The notes beneath the pieces were generated by a model. That model was not told the origin of the DNA and searched no databases. It saw nothing but the letters and a program-made list of their open reading frames with translations. Made by a program: the position numbers and the translations under genes. This document shows positions 1-5,767 of a stretch of 6,660 nucleotides of DNA, one piece after another. The first letter of the stretch is position 1. Every line of letters begins with the position of its first letter. The stretch is taken from NCBI GenBank assembly GCA_030607765.1, contig JAUWJJ010000063.1, positions 1 to 6,660 of the forward strand, given 5' to 3'. The DNA comes from Candidatus Aerophobota bacterium. GTDB taxonomy: Bacteria; Aerophobota; Aerophobia; Aerophobales; B3-G15.

Positions 1-29
1 CTTTTAAGGAAAACTAAACTATTACCTCA

Positions 30-59
30 AATTAAGATATAGCTTTAATTTTTGGGTTT
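30..59. terminator. Weak terminator-like AT hairpin at the left edge
   Basis: AATTAAG (30-36) can pair with CTTTAATT (43-50, one bulged T) across a 6-nt loop, and a T-rich tail with a GGG interruption follows. This could end transcription of a gene lying left of the window. The stem is almost entirely A-T, so an intrinsic terminator is only a possibility, and in DNA this AT-rich such a pairing can arise by chance. Confidence 0.2.
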
Positions 60-71
60 TTTGAAATGTCC

Positions 72-99
72 TTGATAAAATTTAAAATGAATATAATAT
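72..99 (+). promoter_or_regulatory. Candidate sigma70-type promoter for the ABC importer locus
   Basis: TTGATA at 72-77 is a five-of-six match to the -35 consensus. A perfect TATAAT lies at 92-97, only 14 bp away, and an overlapping TAATAT at 94-99 gives a better 16-bp spacer. Transcription would begin near 106, leaving a leader of about 178 nt before the binding-protein start. It is the best promoter match upstream of the operon, but the region is so AT-rich that false matches are expected. Confidence 0.4.
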
Positions 100-105
100 A
101 AATAG

Positions 106-283
106 AAAGATTTTTTGCAATAGTTTTGAAAGAAAAAACTAAAATAAAGCTAAAAGGGGGTGAGAAAGCAAAATAGGAGGTTAGCTAAAAAATAGAAGAA
201 GAGCTTTTTGAGGAAAAAAGTATAGAAAGGTTAGTTTTTTCTAAAAAAATGAAACATCGTTAAGTGAGGAAAATATAAAGTTA
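106..283 (+). promoter_or_regulatory. AT-rich, purine-rich 5' leader with competing inverted repeats
   Basis: No convincing gene is visible. AGAAAAAACTAA (131-142) is a perfect 12-nt inverted match to TTAGTTTTTTCT (231-242). Inside that span AGCTAA (148-153) can pair with TTAGCT (181-186), or overlapping AAAGCT (146-151) can pair with AGCTTT (212-217), so the two inner pairings exclude each other. A perfect AGGAGG at 175-180 has no start codon at a useful distance. A four-codon ORF, ATG-AAA-CAT-CGT-stop (249-263), lies just upstream of the real gene. I recognise no known riboswitch class here; a regulatory role is inference. Confidence 0.3.
264..270 (+). promoter_or_regulatory. Probable ribosome binding site of the binding-protein gene
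   Basis: GTGAGGA lies 13 nt before the ATG at 284. This is a rather long spacing, but it is the only purine-rich Shine-Dalgarno-like match close to the start. Confidence 0.45.
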
Positions 284-1540
284 ATGAGATTAAAAAGATT
301 TATGGTATTAGTTGCATTGGCCTTTCTGATAACCAGTGTAGCTACACCCGTTCTTGGAGCAAACACAAGGCCATTTAAAAAAATCAAAATAGCAGTGCTT
401 ATTCCCCCACCAGGAAGAGGAGATCTGGGTTGGAACGATATGGCTTGCCGGGGAGCGGAGCTTGCCAAAGAGAAGGGGTATGCAACTGATTATGCTATAA
501 TAAATAGTCGAGAGGAATCTGCTCTTTCAGATCTAAGAATATTATCCCAGTTAAAAATGTATGACCTAATTGTTGCCAATGGATGGCAGTTTCTTGATGC
601 TGTGAGGGTTGTAGCAAATGAATTCCCTGATCAAAACTTTGTTACGATGGATGATAGACCAAAGTTCGAAGAAGGAGAACCCGGTAATAATAACACAATT
701 GGCTTATTATTTCGTCAAGAACAAGCCAGCGCTCTTGTGGGAGCCCTGGCAGGGATGATTGCTGCTCAGTATAATTACTCCCATGTGGGCATTGTTCTCG
801 GTGTAGAAGAAGCACTTCTTTATGAATTTGAGATGGGATACAAGTGGGGTGTCAACTGGGCCATTGACTGGCTTAAGAAAAATCACCCCAATGTCCTCGG
901 AAAAGATATTGTGGATACCCCGAAAAAACAGAGGGTTCTCTGGGTATATACAGGCACTTGGGCCGATCCGGCAAAAGGACGCCAAGCTGCCGAGATTCAG
1001 ATTTTCCAAGGAGCAGGAGTAATTTATACCGCCGCTGGTGGCACGGGGCTTGGAAGTTTGGAATACGTCGCAAGCCATCACAGAGAAAAAAATATACCAC
1101 TGATAAAGCCTCCCTATGGTATAGGAGTTGATTCAGACCAGGATTGGATAAATCCTTATATTATCGCCAGTGCTCTAAAGAGAATAGATATTGCAATTTT
1201 GAAAGCCGCTGAACTGGTCTCCAAAGGTAAATTTAAAGAAACAGCAAAAGAGAAGAAAGTACTGACACTTGGTCTTGAGGATGGGGGGGTAGGAATAAGC
1301 GATGAGAAAACGTTGGAGGAGTTTCTGGATTTTGGGATAAATACGGGAAAAATAACATCTGGGCAGATATCAAAGATTAAAAGTGATTACAGGAAGTTAA
1401 GAAGCTCCCAGCCTGCCTGGATTTGGGAAGGCGTTGGCGAACTCGAAAAGATGATACTTGAGGATAAAGTTGATATCCCAAGTCCTTTAGGAAAGCCTGA
1501 AAAATGGAACATAAAAGAATTACGAGAAGAGTTTGGTTAA
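284..1540 (+). CDS. BMP/PnrA-family ABC transporter substrate-binding protein
   Basis: This is a periplasmic receptor that would capture a small solute, probably a nucleoside or related compound, and deliver it to the two permeases downstream. Residues 1-25 form a signal peptide: basic MRLKRF, a hydrophobic core, then PVLGA, with likely cleavage near residue 25 or 26. There is no lipobox Cys, so the mature protein should be soluble in a periplasm. BMP-family landmarks run in order: a GDLGWND ligand-loop motif (46-52), FRQEQAS..VGALAGM (143-158), GVEE....FEMGYKWG (173-189), TGTWADPAKG (223-232), AAGGTGLG (250-257) and IGVDSDQ (280-286). At 418 residues it is longer than typical family members of about 330-360; much of the excess is a charged C-terminal segment after about residue 330. 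The ATG at 284 is preferred over Met7 because it supplies the basic n-region. Family assignment is firm; the ligand is not proven. Confidence 0.92.
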   Translation: MRLKRFMVLVALAFLITSVATPVLGANTRPFKKIKIAVLIPPPGRGDLGWNDMACRGAELAKEKGYATDYAIINSREESALSDLRILSQLKMYDLIVANGWQFLDAVRVVANEFPDQNFVTMDDRPKFEEGEPGNNNTIGLLFRQEQASALVGALAGMIAAQYNYSHVGIVLGVEEALLYEFEMGYKWGVNWAIDWLKKNHPNVLGKDIVDTPKKQRVLWVYTGTWADPAKGRQAAEIQIFQGAGVIYTAAGGTGLGSLEYVASHHREKNIPLIKPPYGIGVDSDQDWINPYIIASALKRIDIAILKAAELVSKGKFKETAKEKKVLTLGLEDGGVGISDEKTLEEFLDFGINTGKITSGQISKIKSDYRKLRSSQPAWIWEGVGELEKMILEDKVDIPSPLGKPEKWNIKELREEFG

Positions 1541-1768
1541 ACCACCATTTTGACTTAGGGATATAGCAAGTTAGAGGTAGCGACTCTGGTTACCGTTTTA
1601 AGATTACTGAAAGAGCCGCTGCTTCTCGGGTTTGATAAGAAGACGCAGCTTCTTATCTCTTGTTCCCGGGTGAGGTGAGGAAAAGCTACCAGAACAGGTA
1701 AAGGTAATAATTAAAATAGGCTCCTGTGGGAGATGTCGGCTTAAGATAAAGATTGGCGGTTTGATAAA
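1541..1768 (+). other. Intergenic spacer between binding protein and first permease
   Basis: The 228-bp gap has no convincing ORF. Its centre (about 1576-1690) is richer in G+C than the flanks and holds a set of strong inverted repeats, described separately. Further on, CTCC-TGTG-GGAG at about 1722-1733 could form one more small hairpin. No good promoter is visible: TTGACT at 1550-1555 lacks a -10 at a suitable distance. The first permease ATG has no good Shine-Dalgarno sequence. The whole importer is therefore probably transcribed together, with this region acting at the RNA level. Confidence 0.6.
1576..1690 (+). promoter_or_regulatory. Structured RNA candidate: multi-stem element, class unknown
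   Basis: Several pairings are directly visible. GGTAGC (1576-1581) pairs perfectly with GCTACC (1685-1690) and could close the whole element. AGCG-a-CTCT (1579-1587) pairs with AGAG-c-CGCT (1612-1620) with one mismatch. GATAAGAAG (1634-1642) pairs perfectly with CTTCTTATC (1649-1657) over a 6-nt loop, and this hairpin sits on CTCGGG (1625-1630) paired with CCCGGG (1665-1670, one G-U). TCTGGT (1585-1590) could instead pair with ACCAGA (1688-1693), which excludes the other folds. No T-run follows, so it is not a standard intrinsic terminator. Plausible roles are an mRNA-stabilising or processing structure that keeps the binding protein more abundant than the membrane parts, a regulatory leader for the permease genes, or a dispersed palindromic repeat. 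I could not match it to a known riboswitch. Confidence 0.5.
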
Positions 1769-2827
1769 ATGATTAAAACAAATACTGCACGGTCGCTCAA
1801 AATCCTGCGGCCTTTTTATGAGTCTGGATTTGCTATATTGATAGGTTTAACTGGAGCAATGCTTATTCTCTGGATAAGTGGTCATGACCCATTAAGTATC
1901 CTTCGCTATGGACTTTATTTTTCTCTCTTCACTAAGTCAGGATTCCTTAGAACCTTATCCTATGCAACCCCCTTGATTTTAACAGCTACTACCTGGGCGA
2001 TAGGAATGAAAGTCGGACTTTTTAATATCGGTGCAGAGGGGGGAGTAATGATGGGTGCGGGAGCAACTATTGCGGCCAGCATTTTTGCTTTACCTCCTGG
2101 CTTGCACCATTTAGTAGTCATAATTTTTGCAATGGGGGCAGGCATCCTTTTAGCTCTTCCCGTTGCTTTTCTAAAGATAAAAAGAAATGTGCACGAAGTG
2201 GTCTCAACTATAATGCTAAACTGGATAGCTATCTTTTTTCTTAGATTTTTAGTTATCGGGCCTCTTCGAGACCCAATATCTCCACGTAGATCTATAAGAA
2301 TTCCTCCAAGTTCTCGTTTTCCAATTTTAGTTGAGGGAAGCACTTTAACCGCAGCTATTATTGTAGCTATTGCCTTTTCCATCATAGTCTATGTGTTTTT
2401 ATGGTATACGAAGACAGGCCAGCACATCAAAGCCGCAGGATTTAATCAGAATGTCGCCCGCAATGCTGGCATTAATGTGCCCTGGATGATAACTCTTGCC
2501 TTTATCATCGGGGGAGCGACAGCAGGTTTAGCAGGATGCGCTTTAACTGCAGGCCTACCCCCGCTCTGGAGTGTTTCCGAGAAGATAGATACCCTCACAG
2601 GGTATGGCTTCGAGGGGATTGGTGTAGCTATGATAGGTAGAAACCACCCCATAGGTTGCATCTTTGCGGCAGTGTTTTTCGGCGCACTACTAACCTCCCA
2701 AAGCTATATCCAGATATTTACGGGAGTTCAAGCGGAAACTGCAAAAATAATAACGGGTATTATCATAATGGTTCTCGCTTTACCTGAAATCCTTAGGATA
2801 ATAAGGAGAAAAAGGGGAAGGGAATAG
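1769..2827 (+). CDS. BMP-type ABC importer permease, first subunit
   Basis: This inner-membrane subunit, with the next gene, would form the translocation channel of the importer. The 352 residues contain many hydrophobic spans, the first at about 20-37. Family landmarks of the BPD_transp_2 (RbsC/LivH-like) superfamily, BMP-transporter branch, are clear: FNIGAEG (85-91), HEVVSTIMLN (142-151), and GYGFEGIGVAMIGRNHP (278-294). The usual residue after NIGAEG in close relatives is Gln; here it is Gly. It ends in a basic tail (RIIRRKRGRE), consistent with a cytoplasmic C-terminus. An in-frame TAA at 1742 and no upstream start codon support ATG 1769, but a good Shine-Dalgarno sequence is absent. It ends 4 bp before the next permease, so the two are surely co-translated. 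Confidence 0.92.
   Translation: MIKTNTARSLKILRPFYESGFAILIGLTGAMLILWISGHDPLSILRYGLYFSLFTKSGFLRTLSYATPLILTATTWAIGMKVGLFNIGAEGGVMMGAGATIAASIFALPPGLHHLVVIIFAMGAGILLALPVAFLKIKRNVHEVVSTIMLNWIAIFFLRFLVIGPLRDPISPRRSIRIPPSSRFPILVEGSTLTAAIIVAIAFSIIVYVFLWYTKTGQHIKAAGFNQNVARNAGINVPWMITLAFIIGGATAGLAGCALTAGLPPLWSVSEKIDTLTGYGFEGIGVAMIGRNHPIGCIFAAVFFGALLTSQSYIQIFTGVQAETAKIITGIIIMVLALPEILRIIRRKRGRE
2814..2823 (+). promoter_or_regulatory. Ribosome binding site deciding the TTG start of permease 2
   Basis: GGGGAAGGGA, inside the last codons of permease 1, places an AAGGGA core 8 nt before TTG at 2832. No ATG occurs in this frame until codon 19, inside the first membrane segment, so the TTG is the best start. 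Confidence 0.6.
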
Positions 2828-2831
2828 TATA

Positions 2832-3848
2832 TTGGAGATAAGAATAAGTAGATTTTTTGGGGTTATCCGAAACAAGAGATTATTGATGATTTTATGCATT
2901 ATTCTTGTTTTTATCGTTCTTTCATTTAAGATAAATCCCAGGGGTCTGGCTTATTTAGCTCTGTTAGGGCTTCAAGGGATGGTTCCAATTGCCTTAGCTG
3001 CCATAGGTGAAGTTTTCAATGAAAGAGGAGGTCTTTGTAACATAGGAATTGAGGGAACAATGCTCTTGAGCTCTTTTGTTTCAATTTATCTTGCTGAAGT
3101 TAGTAAAAGCTGGCTTGTGGGAGTTCTCGGTGGTATAGGAACAGGTATGCTAATTTCTGGTATATTTGGTATTACTGCTACATATGGAAAAGGAGATCAA
3201 CTAATCGCTGGGATAGGTGTTAACATCCTTGCTTTGGGTTTCGTTGCTTACTACCTAATGGAAATTTGGCATACTCCTGGTTATCACCTACTTACCTCCT
3301 CTAACCTTAAAATACCTGCTATTTTAACCCCTTTGACTTCATTAAGCTGGGTAGTTTTCGTGACCATAGGAGCAAGTTTTGCAGTTAACTTCGTTCTAAA
3401 CGATACTCAATTTGGTATGAGGGTAAAAGCTACCGGCTACAATCCTTTTATAGCCGATGTATCTGGAATTAATGTCTATAAGATCAGAACTATAGCCTGC
3501 ATTATTGGAGGAGCTTTAGCAGGATTGGGAGGCGCTTATATGAGCCTTGGTTGGTTGGGTTTATCTGCTAAGGATCTTATAAAGGGGCGTGGTTTTATTG
3601 CCCTTGCCTGCGTAGTATTTAGTGGGCTGGACCCCATTTTGGCTTTAGAGGCTGCCTATCTTTTCGGCTTGTTTGATGTAATTAGCCTCTGGTTACAATC
3701 TGCACCTTGGGCTGAGGTACTTATGGTACGTGGGGGACGCTTTTTATGCTTGGTACTTCCCTATGTTGCTGTTTTAATAACACTTACTGTGCTCCGCGGG
3801 GAAAAACGATTTTCAAAGATGATAGGTGAACCTTATGAGAGAGGATGA
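2832..3848 (+). CDS. BMP-type ABC importer permease, second subunit
   Basis: This is the partner channel subunit, 338 residues, of the same BPD_transp_2 superfamily but a distinct paralogue. A short basic cytoplasmic start (residues 1-16) leads into a first membrane span at about 17-32. The diagnostic ERGGLCNIGIEGTML stretch lies at 64-78. Further on are DQLIAGIGVNILALGF and KGRGFIALACVVFSG, which correspond to conserved segments of the second permease in nucleoside-type BMP transporters. Translation starts at TTG, which would be read as Met, with a good ribosome binding site inside the preceding gene and only 4 bp between the genes. Such tight linkage of two unequal permeases indicates a heterodimeric channel. 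The exact solute cannot be read from the sequence. Confidence 0.92.
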   Translation: MEIRISRFFGVIRNKRLLMILCIILVFIVLSFKINPRGLAYLALLGLQGMVPIALAAIGEVFNERGGLCNIGIEGTMLLSSFVSIYLAEVSKSWLVGVLGGIGTGMLISGIFGITATYGKGDQLIAGIGVNILALGFVAYYLMEIWHTPGYHLLTSSNLKIPAILTPLTSLSWVVFVTIGASFAVNFVLNDTQFGMRVKATGYNPFIADVSGINVYKIRTIACIIGGALAGLGGAYMSLGWLGLSAKDLIKGRGFIALACVVFSGLDPILALEAAYLFGLFDVISLWLQSAPWAEVLMVRGGRFLCLVLPYVAVLITLTVLRGEKRFSKMIGEPYERG

Positions 3849-3851
3849 AAT

Positions 3852-3874
3852 GAGGGTTTTGGGAGAAGAACCTC
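3852..3874 (+). other. Small hairpin after permease 2
   Basis: GAGG(G)TT at 3852-3858 can pair with AACCTC at 3869-3874 around a 10-nt loop, just after the permease stop. No T-run follows immediately. It may modulate message processing or the ATPase level, but it is short and may be accidental. Confidence 0.25.
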
Positions 3875-3935
3875 GAATTTCCATAAACTGTGGGTTTAAT
3901 TTCTGTTTATTCAAGACTCTCTTTGATCAATAAAT

Positions 3936-3940
3936 AGAGG
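3936..3940 (+). promoter_or_regulatory. Ribosome binding site of the ATPase gene
   Basis: AGAGG lies 9 nt before ATG 3950, a normal spacing. I see no convincing promoter in the 101-bp gap after permease 2, so the ATPase is probably read from the operon message. Confidence 0.55.
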
Positions 3941-3949
3941 TTATTAACT

Positions 3950-4717
3950 ATGCCATTAAAAGAAATTCCCTGTGTTGAAATGAAAAACATCAGTAAAAGG
4001 TTTGAAGATGTTCAGGCTTTAAAAAATGTAGATTTCATAGTGGGTCAAAATGAAATTGTTGGATTGGTAGGAGATAATGGTGCTGGCAAAAGTACCTTAA
4101 TAAAAATTTTAACAGGGATATATAAACCCGATGAGGGCGAAATCATCTATGAAGGCAAAAAGAGAGAATTTTCCTCACCTGCCAATAGCCGTAACTTAGG
4201 GATTGAACCTGTTCATCAACTTGGAACAACCATAGAAGAGATGAGTATCTGGGAGAATTTCTTCTTAGGGCGAGAAATCTGTAAAAAAGTTGGGCTTTTT
4301 AGAGTTTTAGATAAGAAAAAAATGAAGGAAATAGCTGAGCAAACCTTAGCTAAAATTGGAATAAATATGAAATCGACAGAAAAGAGAATGGGTAATCTCT
4401 CTGGGGGAGAACGGCAATCCGTAGCTATAGGGAGAGCTATGTACTTTGGGGGTAGACTTCTCGTCTTTGATGAGCCTACGGCCGCTCTTTCACTTAGAGA
4501 AACGGAGAAGGTGCTCAGGTACATAAATGGAGCAAAAGAACAGGGACGCTCAGTTATCCTTATTTCACATCTTACCCGACATGTGTATCCAGTTGCCGAC
4601 CGCTTCGTGATTTTGGAACGAGGAGAAAAGGTAGGAGACCATAAGAAGGAAAATATCTCGAGGAAAAAGCTGGAGGAAATTATAGTTCGAGGAAGACTTG
4701 AAACCAGCAAGATATAA
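3950..4717 (+). CDS. Single-domain ABC transporter ATP-binding protein
   Basis: This cytoplasmic ATPase would power the importer. All core motifs are intact: Walker A GDNGAGKST (41-49, Lys47), Q-loop Gln90, signature LSGGE (150-154), Walker B RLLVFDE with catalytic Glu175, D-loop at about 179-182, and switch His207. The sequence around the Q-loop (WENFFLGRE, 101-109) resembles sugar and nucleoside importer ATPases of the RbsA/FrcA/NupO kind. It is 255 residues, one nucleotide-binding domain. BMP-type importers normally carry a fused two-domain ATPase of about 500 residues, so this protein should work as a homodimer or pair with another ATPase encoded elsewhere. No second domain or remnant follows; the next 384 bp hold no ATPase motif. 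The ORF closes cleanly with TAA, so this looks like a natural short form rather than a frameshift. Confidence 0.93.
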   Translation: MPLKEIPCVEMKNISKRFEDVQALKNVDFIVGQNEIVGLVGDNGAGKSTLIKILTGIYKPDEGEIIYEGKKREFSSPANSRNLGIEPVHQLGTTIEEMSIWENFFLGREICKKVGLFRVLDKKKMKEIAEQTLAKIGINMKSTEKRMGNLSGGERQSVAIGRAMYFGGRLLVFDEPTAALSLRETEKVLRYINGAKEQGRSVILISHLTRHVYPVADRFVILERGEKVGDHKKENISRKKLEEIIVRGRLETSKI

Positions 4718-4773
4718 ATTAAAGAAGACAGTGCTAAATATGGTCATTAAGCTCTTTAATTAAAATTCGAATT
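4717..4773. terminator. AT-rich inverted repeats after the ATPase, possible weak terminator
   Basis: AATTAAAG (4717-4724) is a perfect inverted match to CTTTAATT (4754-4761) across a 29-nt loop. Two adjacent palindromes follow, TTTAATTAAA (4755-4764) and AATTCGAATT (4764-4773). The position suits the end of the importer operon, but the lack of G-C pairs and of a strong T-run makes this a weak call. Confidence 0.22.
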
Positions 4774-4834
4774 ATATAAATTATCCAGGAGCATAATGAT
4801 TCTTTAAAGTAGAAAGTATCAATAACGAGGTGGT

Positions 4835-4921
4835 GTGAAAAGTAAAAAATCTATAGGTTTTTTGGCTGTAGTAGCAATAAATTTACAGGCCGAGTCATTC
4901 TTCCTTAAGGTCTATCGTTGA
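4835..4921 (+). CDS. Doubtful small ORF with signal-peptide-like start
   Basis: A GTG at 4835, preceded by GAGG (4827-4830, 4-nt spacing), opens 28 codons ending at TGA 4919. The peptide starts MKSKKSIGFLAVVAINLQA, with a basic start, a hydrophobic core and an Ala that could be a cleavage site, then ESFFLKVYR. The same frame continues open after the TGA into the PHP gene. It could be a small secreted or membrane peptide, the decayed front of an older gene, or chance. I recognise no family. It overlaps the A6/T6 hairpin, which encodes part of it. Confidence 0.15.
   Translation: MKSKKSIGFLAVVAINLQAESFFLKVYR
4844..4863. terminator. A6/T6 hairpin, possible weak bidirectional terminator
   Basis: AAAAAATC (4844-4851) pairs with GGTTTTTT (4856-4863) including one T-G wobble, with a four-base TATA loop. 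This gives a stem flanked by an A-run on one side and a T-run on the other. It resembles a terminator in outline but has only one G-C pair. Confidence 0.2.
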
Positions 4922-5049
4922 GGGTTATCAATAGATAAAACATTGGAAAAAGGAAAGATACCCGTTTCAATTTCCACCTTAGGTTTTTTAAAAAATATCA
5001 CAAGATTATTATATACTTTATCCTTGTTAAATAGTAAACATCTAACGGG

Positions 5050-5078
5050 TTTACAAAAAGAGAAATATTTGCTAAGAT
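5050..5078 (+). promoter_or_regulatory. Candidate promoter for the PHP-S41 gene pair
   Basis: TTTACA (5050-5055, five of six to the -35 consensus) is separated by exactly 17 bp from TAAGAT (5073-5078, four of six to the -10). Transcription would start near 5085, right at the ribosome binding site, giving a very short leader. It is plausible because a separate transcription unit is expected here. Confidence 0.35.
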
Positions 5079-5086
5079 TAAACTAC

Positions 5087-5093
5087 AAGGAGA
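5087..5093 (+). promoter_or_regulatory. Ribosome binding site deciding the PHP start
   Basis: AAGGAGA lies 8 nt before ATG 5102, a near-ideal Shine-Dalgarno arrangement. This fixes the start at 5102 rather than at the in-frame TTG 159 bp upstream, and leaves the protein beginning directly with its metal-binding motif, as is normal for PHP proteins. Confidence 0.8.
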
Positions 5094-5101
5094 AATTAGA
5101 A

Positions 5102-5767
5102 ATGATTGACTTTCATACTCATACTTTCTTAAGTGATGGTGAGCTTTGCCCGGCAGAATTAGTACAAAGAGCCAAGGAAAAAGGCTACAGGGTTTTAGGG
5201 ATTACCGACCATGTAGATCCGGCAAATCTGGATTGGGTAATTCTCCGATTGATCAAATTTTGCCAGCAGATCAATAAAGTAGAAGATAAGATAAAAGTAA
5301 TTCCGGGAGTAGAGCTTACCGCTCTACCCCCTTCTCTTATAGCTCCCTTAGCTAAAGAAGCGAGAAAGATGGGAATAAAATTAATCTTGGTTCACGGGGA
5401 AGTTATCGTAGAACCTCCTCCCCCTGGCACAAATGAAGCTGCTTTAAAAGCAGATATTGATATATTAGCTCATCCGGGAAACATCACAGAAAAAGAAGTA
5501 AAATTAGCAAAAATGAGAGGAATATACCTGGAAATTTCAGCACGTCAGGGTGCCTCTTTAACCAATGGTAGAGTAGCTATGTTAGCCAGAGAATATGGGG
5601 CAAAATTAGTTTTAGGGAGCGATGCTCACGCTCCGGAAGATTTAATTGCCCTTAATCAGGCCAAAAAGATTCTGCAAGGAGCTGGACTATCCTCTTTAGA
5701 GATAGAAAGGGTATTTAAAAATGCTCAAGAATTGGAGGAAAAAATAACTGTCAATGAAAAAAAATAA
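5102..5767 (+). CDS. PHP-domain metal-dependent phosphoesterase (histidinol-phosphatase-like)
   Basis: This is a 221-residue cytoplasmic protein made of a single PHP domain, the fold of histidinol phosphatases (HisK type) and other trinuclear-metal phosphoesterases. The expected metal ligands are all visible: HTH (His5, His7), Asp12 in SDG, TDH (Asp36, His37), Glu71 in GVEL, His98 in VHGE, His124 in AHPG, and Asp174/His176 in GSDAH. An active phosphatase or phosphodiesterase is therefore likely. The VHGE..VEPPPPGTN segment (97-111) is, as I recall, typical of small proteins annotated as histidinol phosphate phosphatase domain-containing. No his genes are nearby, so a role in histidine synthesis is not supported here. 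The start is set by a strong ribosome binding site. Its last 14 bp overlap the start of the S41 peptidase gene, which suggests coupled translation. The true substrate is unknown. Confidence 0.88.
   Translation: MIDFHTHTFLSDGELCPAELVQRAKEKGYRVLGITDHVDPANLDWVILRLIKFCQQINKVEDKIKVIPGVELTALPPSLIAPLAKEARKMGIKLILVHGEVIVEPPPPGTNEAALKADIDILAHPGNITEKEVKLAKMRGIYLEISARQGASLTNGRVAMLAREYGAKLVLGSDAHAPEDLIALNQAKKILQGAGLSSLEIERVFKNAQELEEKITVNEKK
5734..5738 (+). promoter_or_regulatory. Probable ribosome binding site of the S41 peptidase gene
   Basis: GGAGG inside the PHP gene lies 15 nt before ATG 5754. The spacing is long, but ribosomes finishing the overlapping PHP gene could restart here. Confidence 0.4.

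Larger units (their letters stand above)
4718..5101 (+). other. 384-bp gene-poor spacer between importer and PHP genes
   Basis: It contains AT-rich palindromes just after the ATPase stop (4717-4773), an A6/T6 hairpin (4844-4863), a doubtful 28-codon ORF (4835-4921), and a candidate promoter and ribosome binding site near the right end. The PHP reading frame is open back to 4922 with a TTG at 4943, but that extension has no family features and is probably non-coding. The spacer most likely separates two transcription units. Confidence 0.5.

Noticed and set aside
120..145. PreQ1-I or purine riboswitch in the first leader
   Set aside because: An AAAAAACTAA word recalls preQ1-I, but the required GGTT and ACCC segments are absent. 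The purine riboswitch loop consensus is also absent.
707..1081. Long minus-strand and alternate-frame ORFs inside the binding-protein gene
   Set aside because: They lie wholly inside a gene with clear family motifs and show no domain features of their own.
1550..1577. Promoter with TTGACT as -35 after the binding-protein gene
   Set aside because: No acceptable -10 element lies 16-18 bp downstream.
1576..1690. Lysine riboswitch
   Set aside because: Only short words such as AGAGGTAGC and CTGAAAG resemble it; the conserved GCCGAAG segment and the full five-helix junction are not seen.
1960..2385. Minus-strand ORFs within the first permease, also 2446-2661
   Set aside because: They are antisense shadows of a membrane protein gene whose conserved motifs are intact on the + strand.
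4216..4710. Minus-strand ORF inside the ATPase gene
   Set aside because: The + strand frame has all ABC ATPase motifs; the antisense product has no recognisable features.
4919..4921. Recoded TGA (selenocysteine or altered genetic code) joining the small ORF to the PHP gene
   Set aside because: Permease 2 ends sensibly at TGA, no selenocysteine insertion structure is apparent, and the joined product has no family support.
4943..5101. N-terminal extension of the PHP protein from TTG 4943
   Set aside because: It has no recognisable domain, and ATG 5102 has a near-perfect ribosome binding site and puts the HTH metal motif at residues 5-7, where PHP proteins normally have it.
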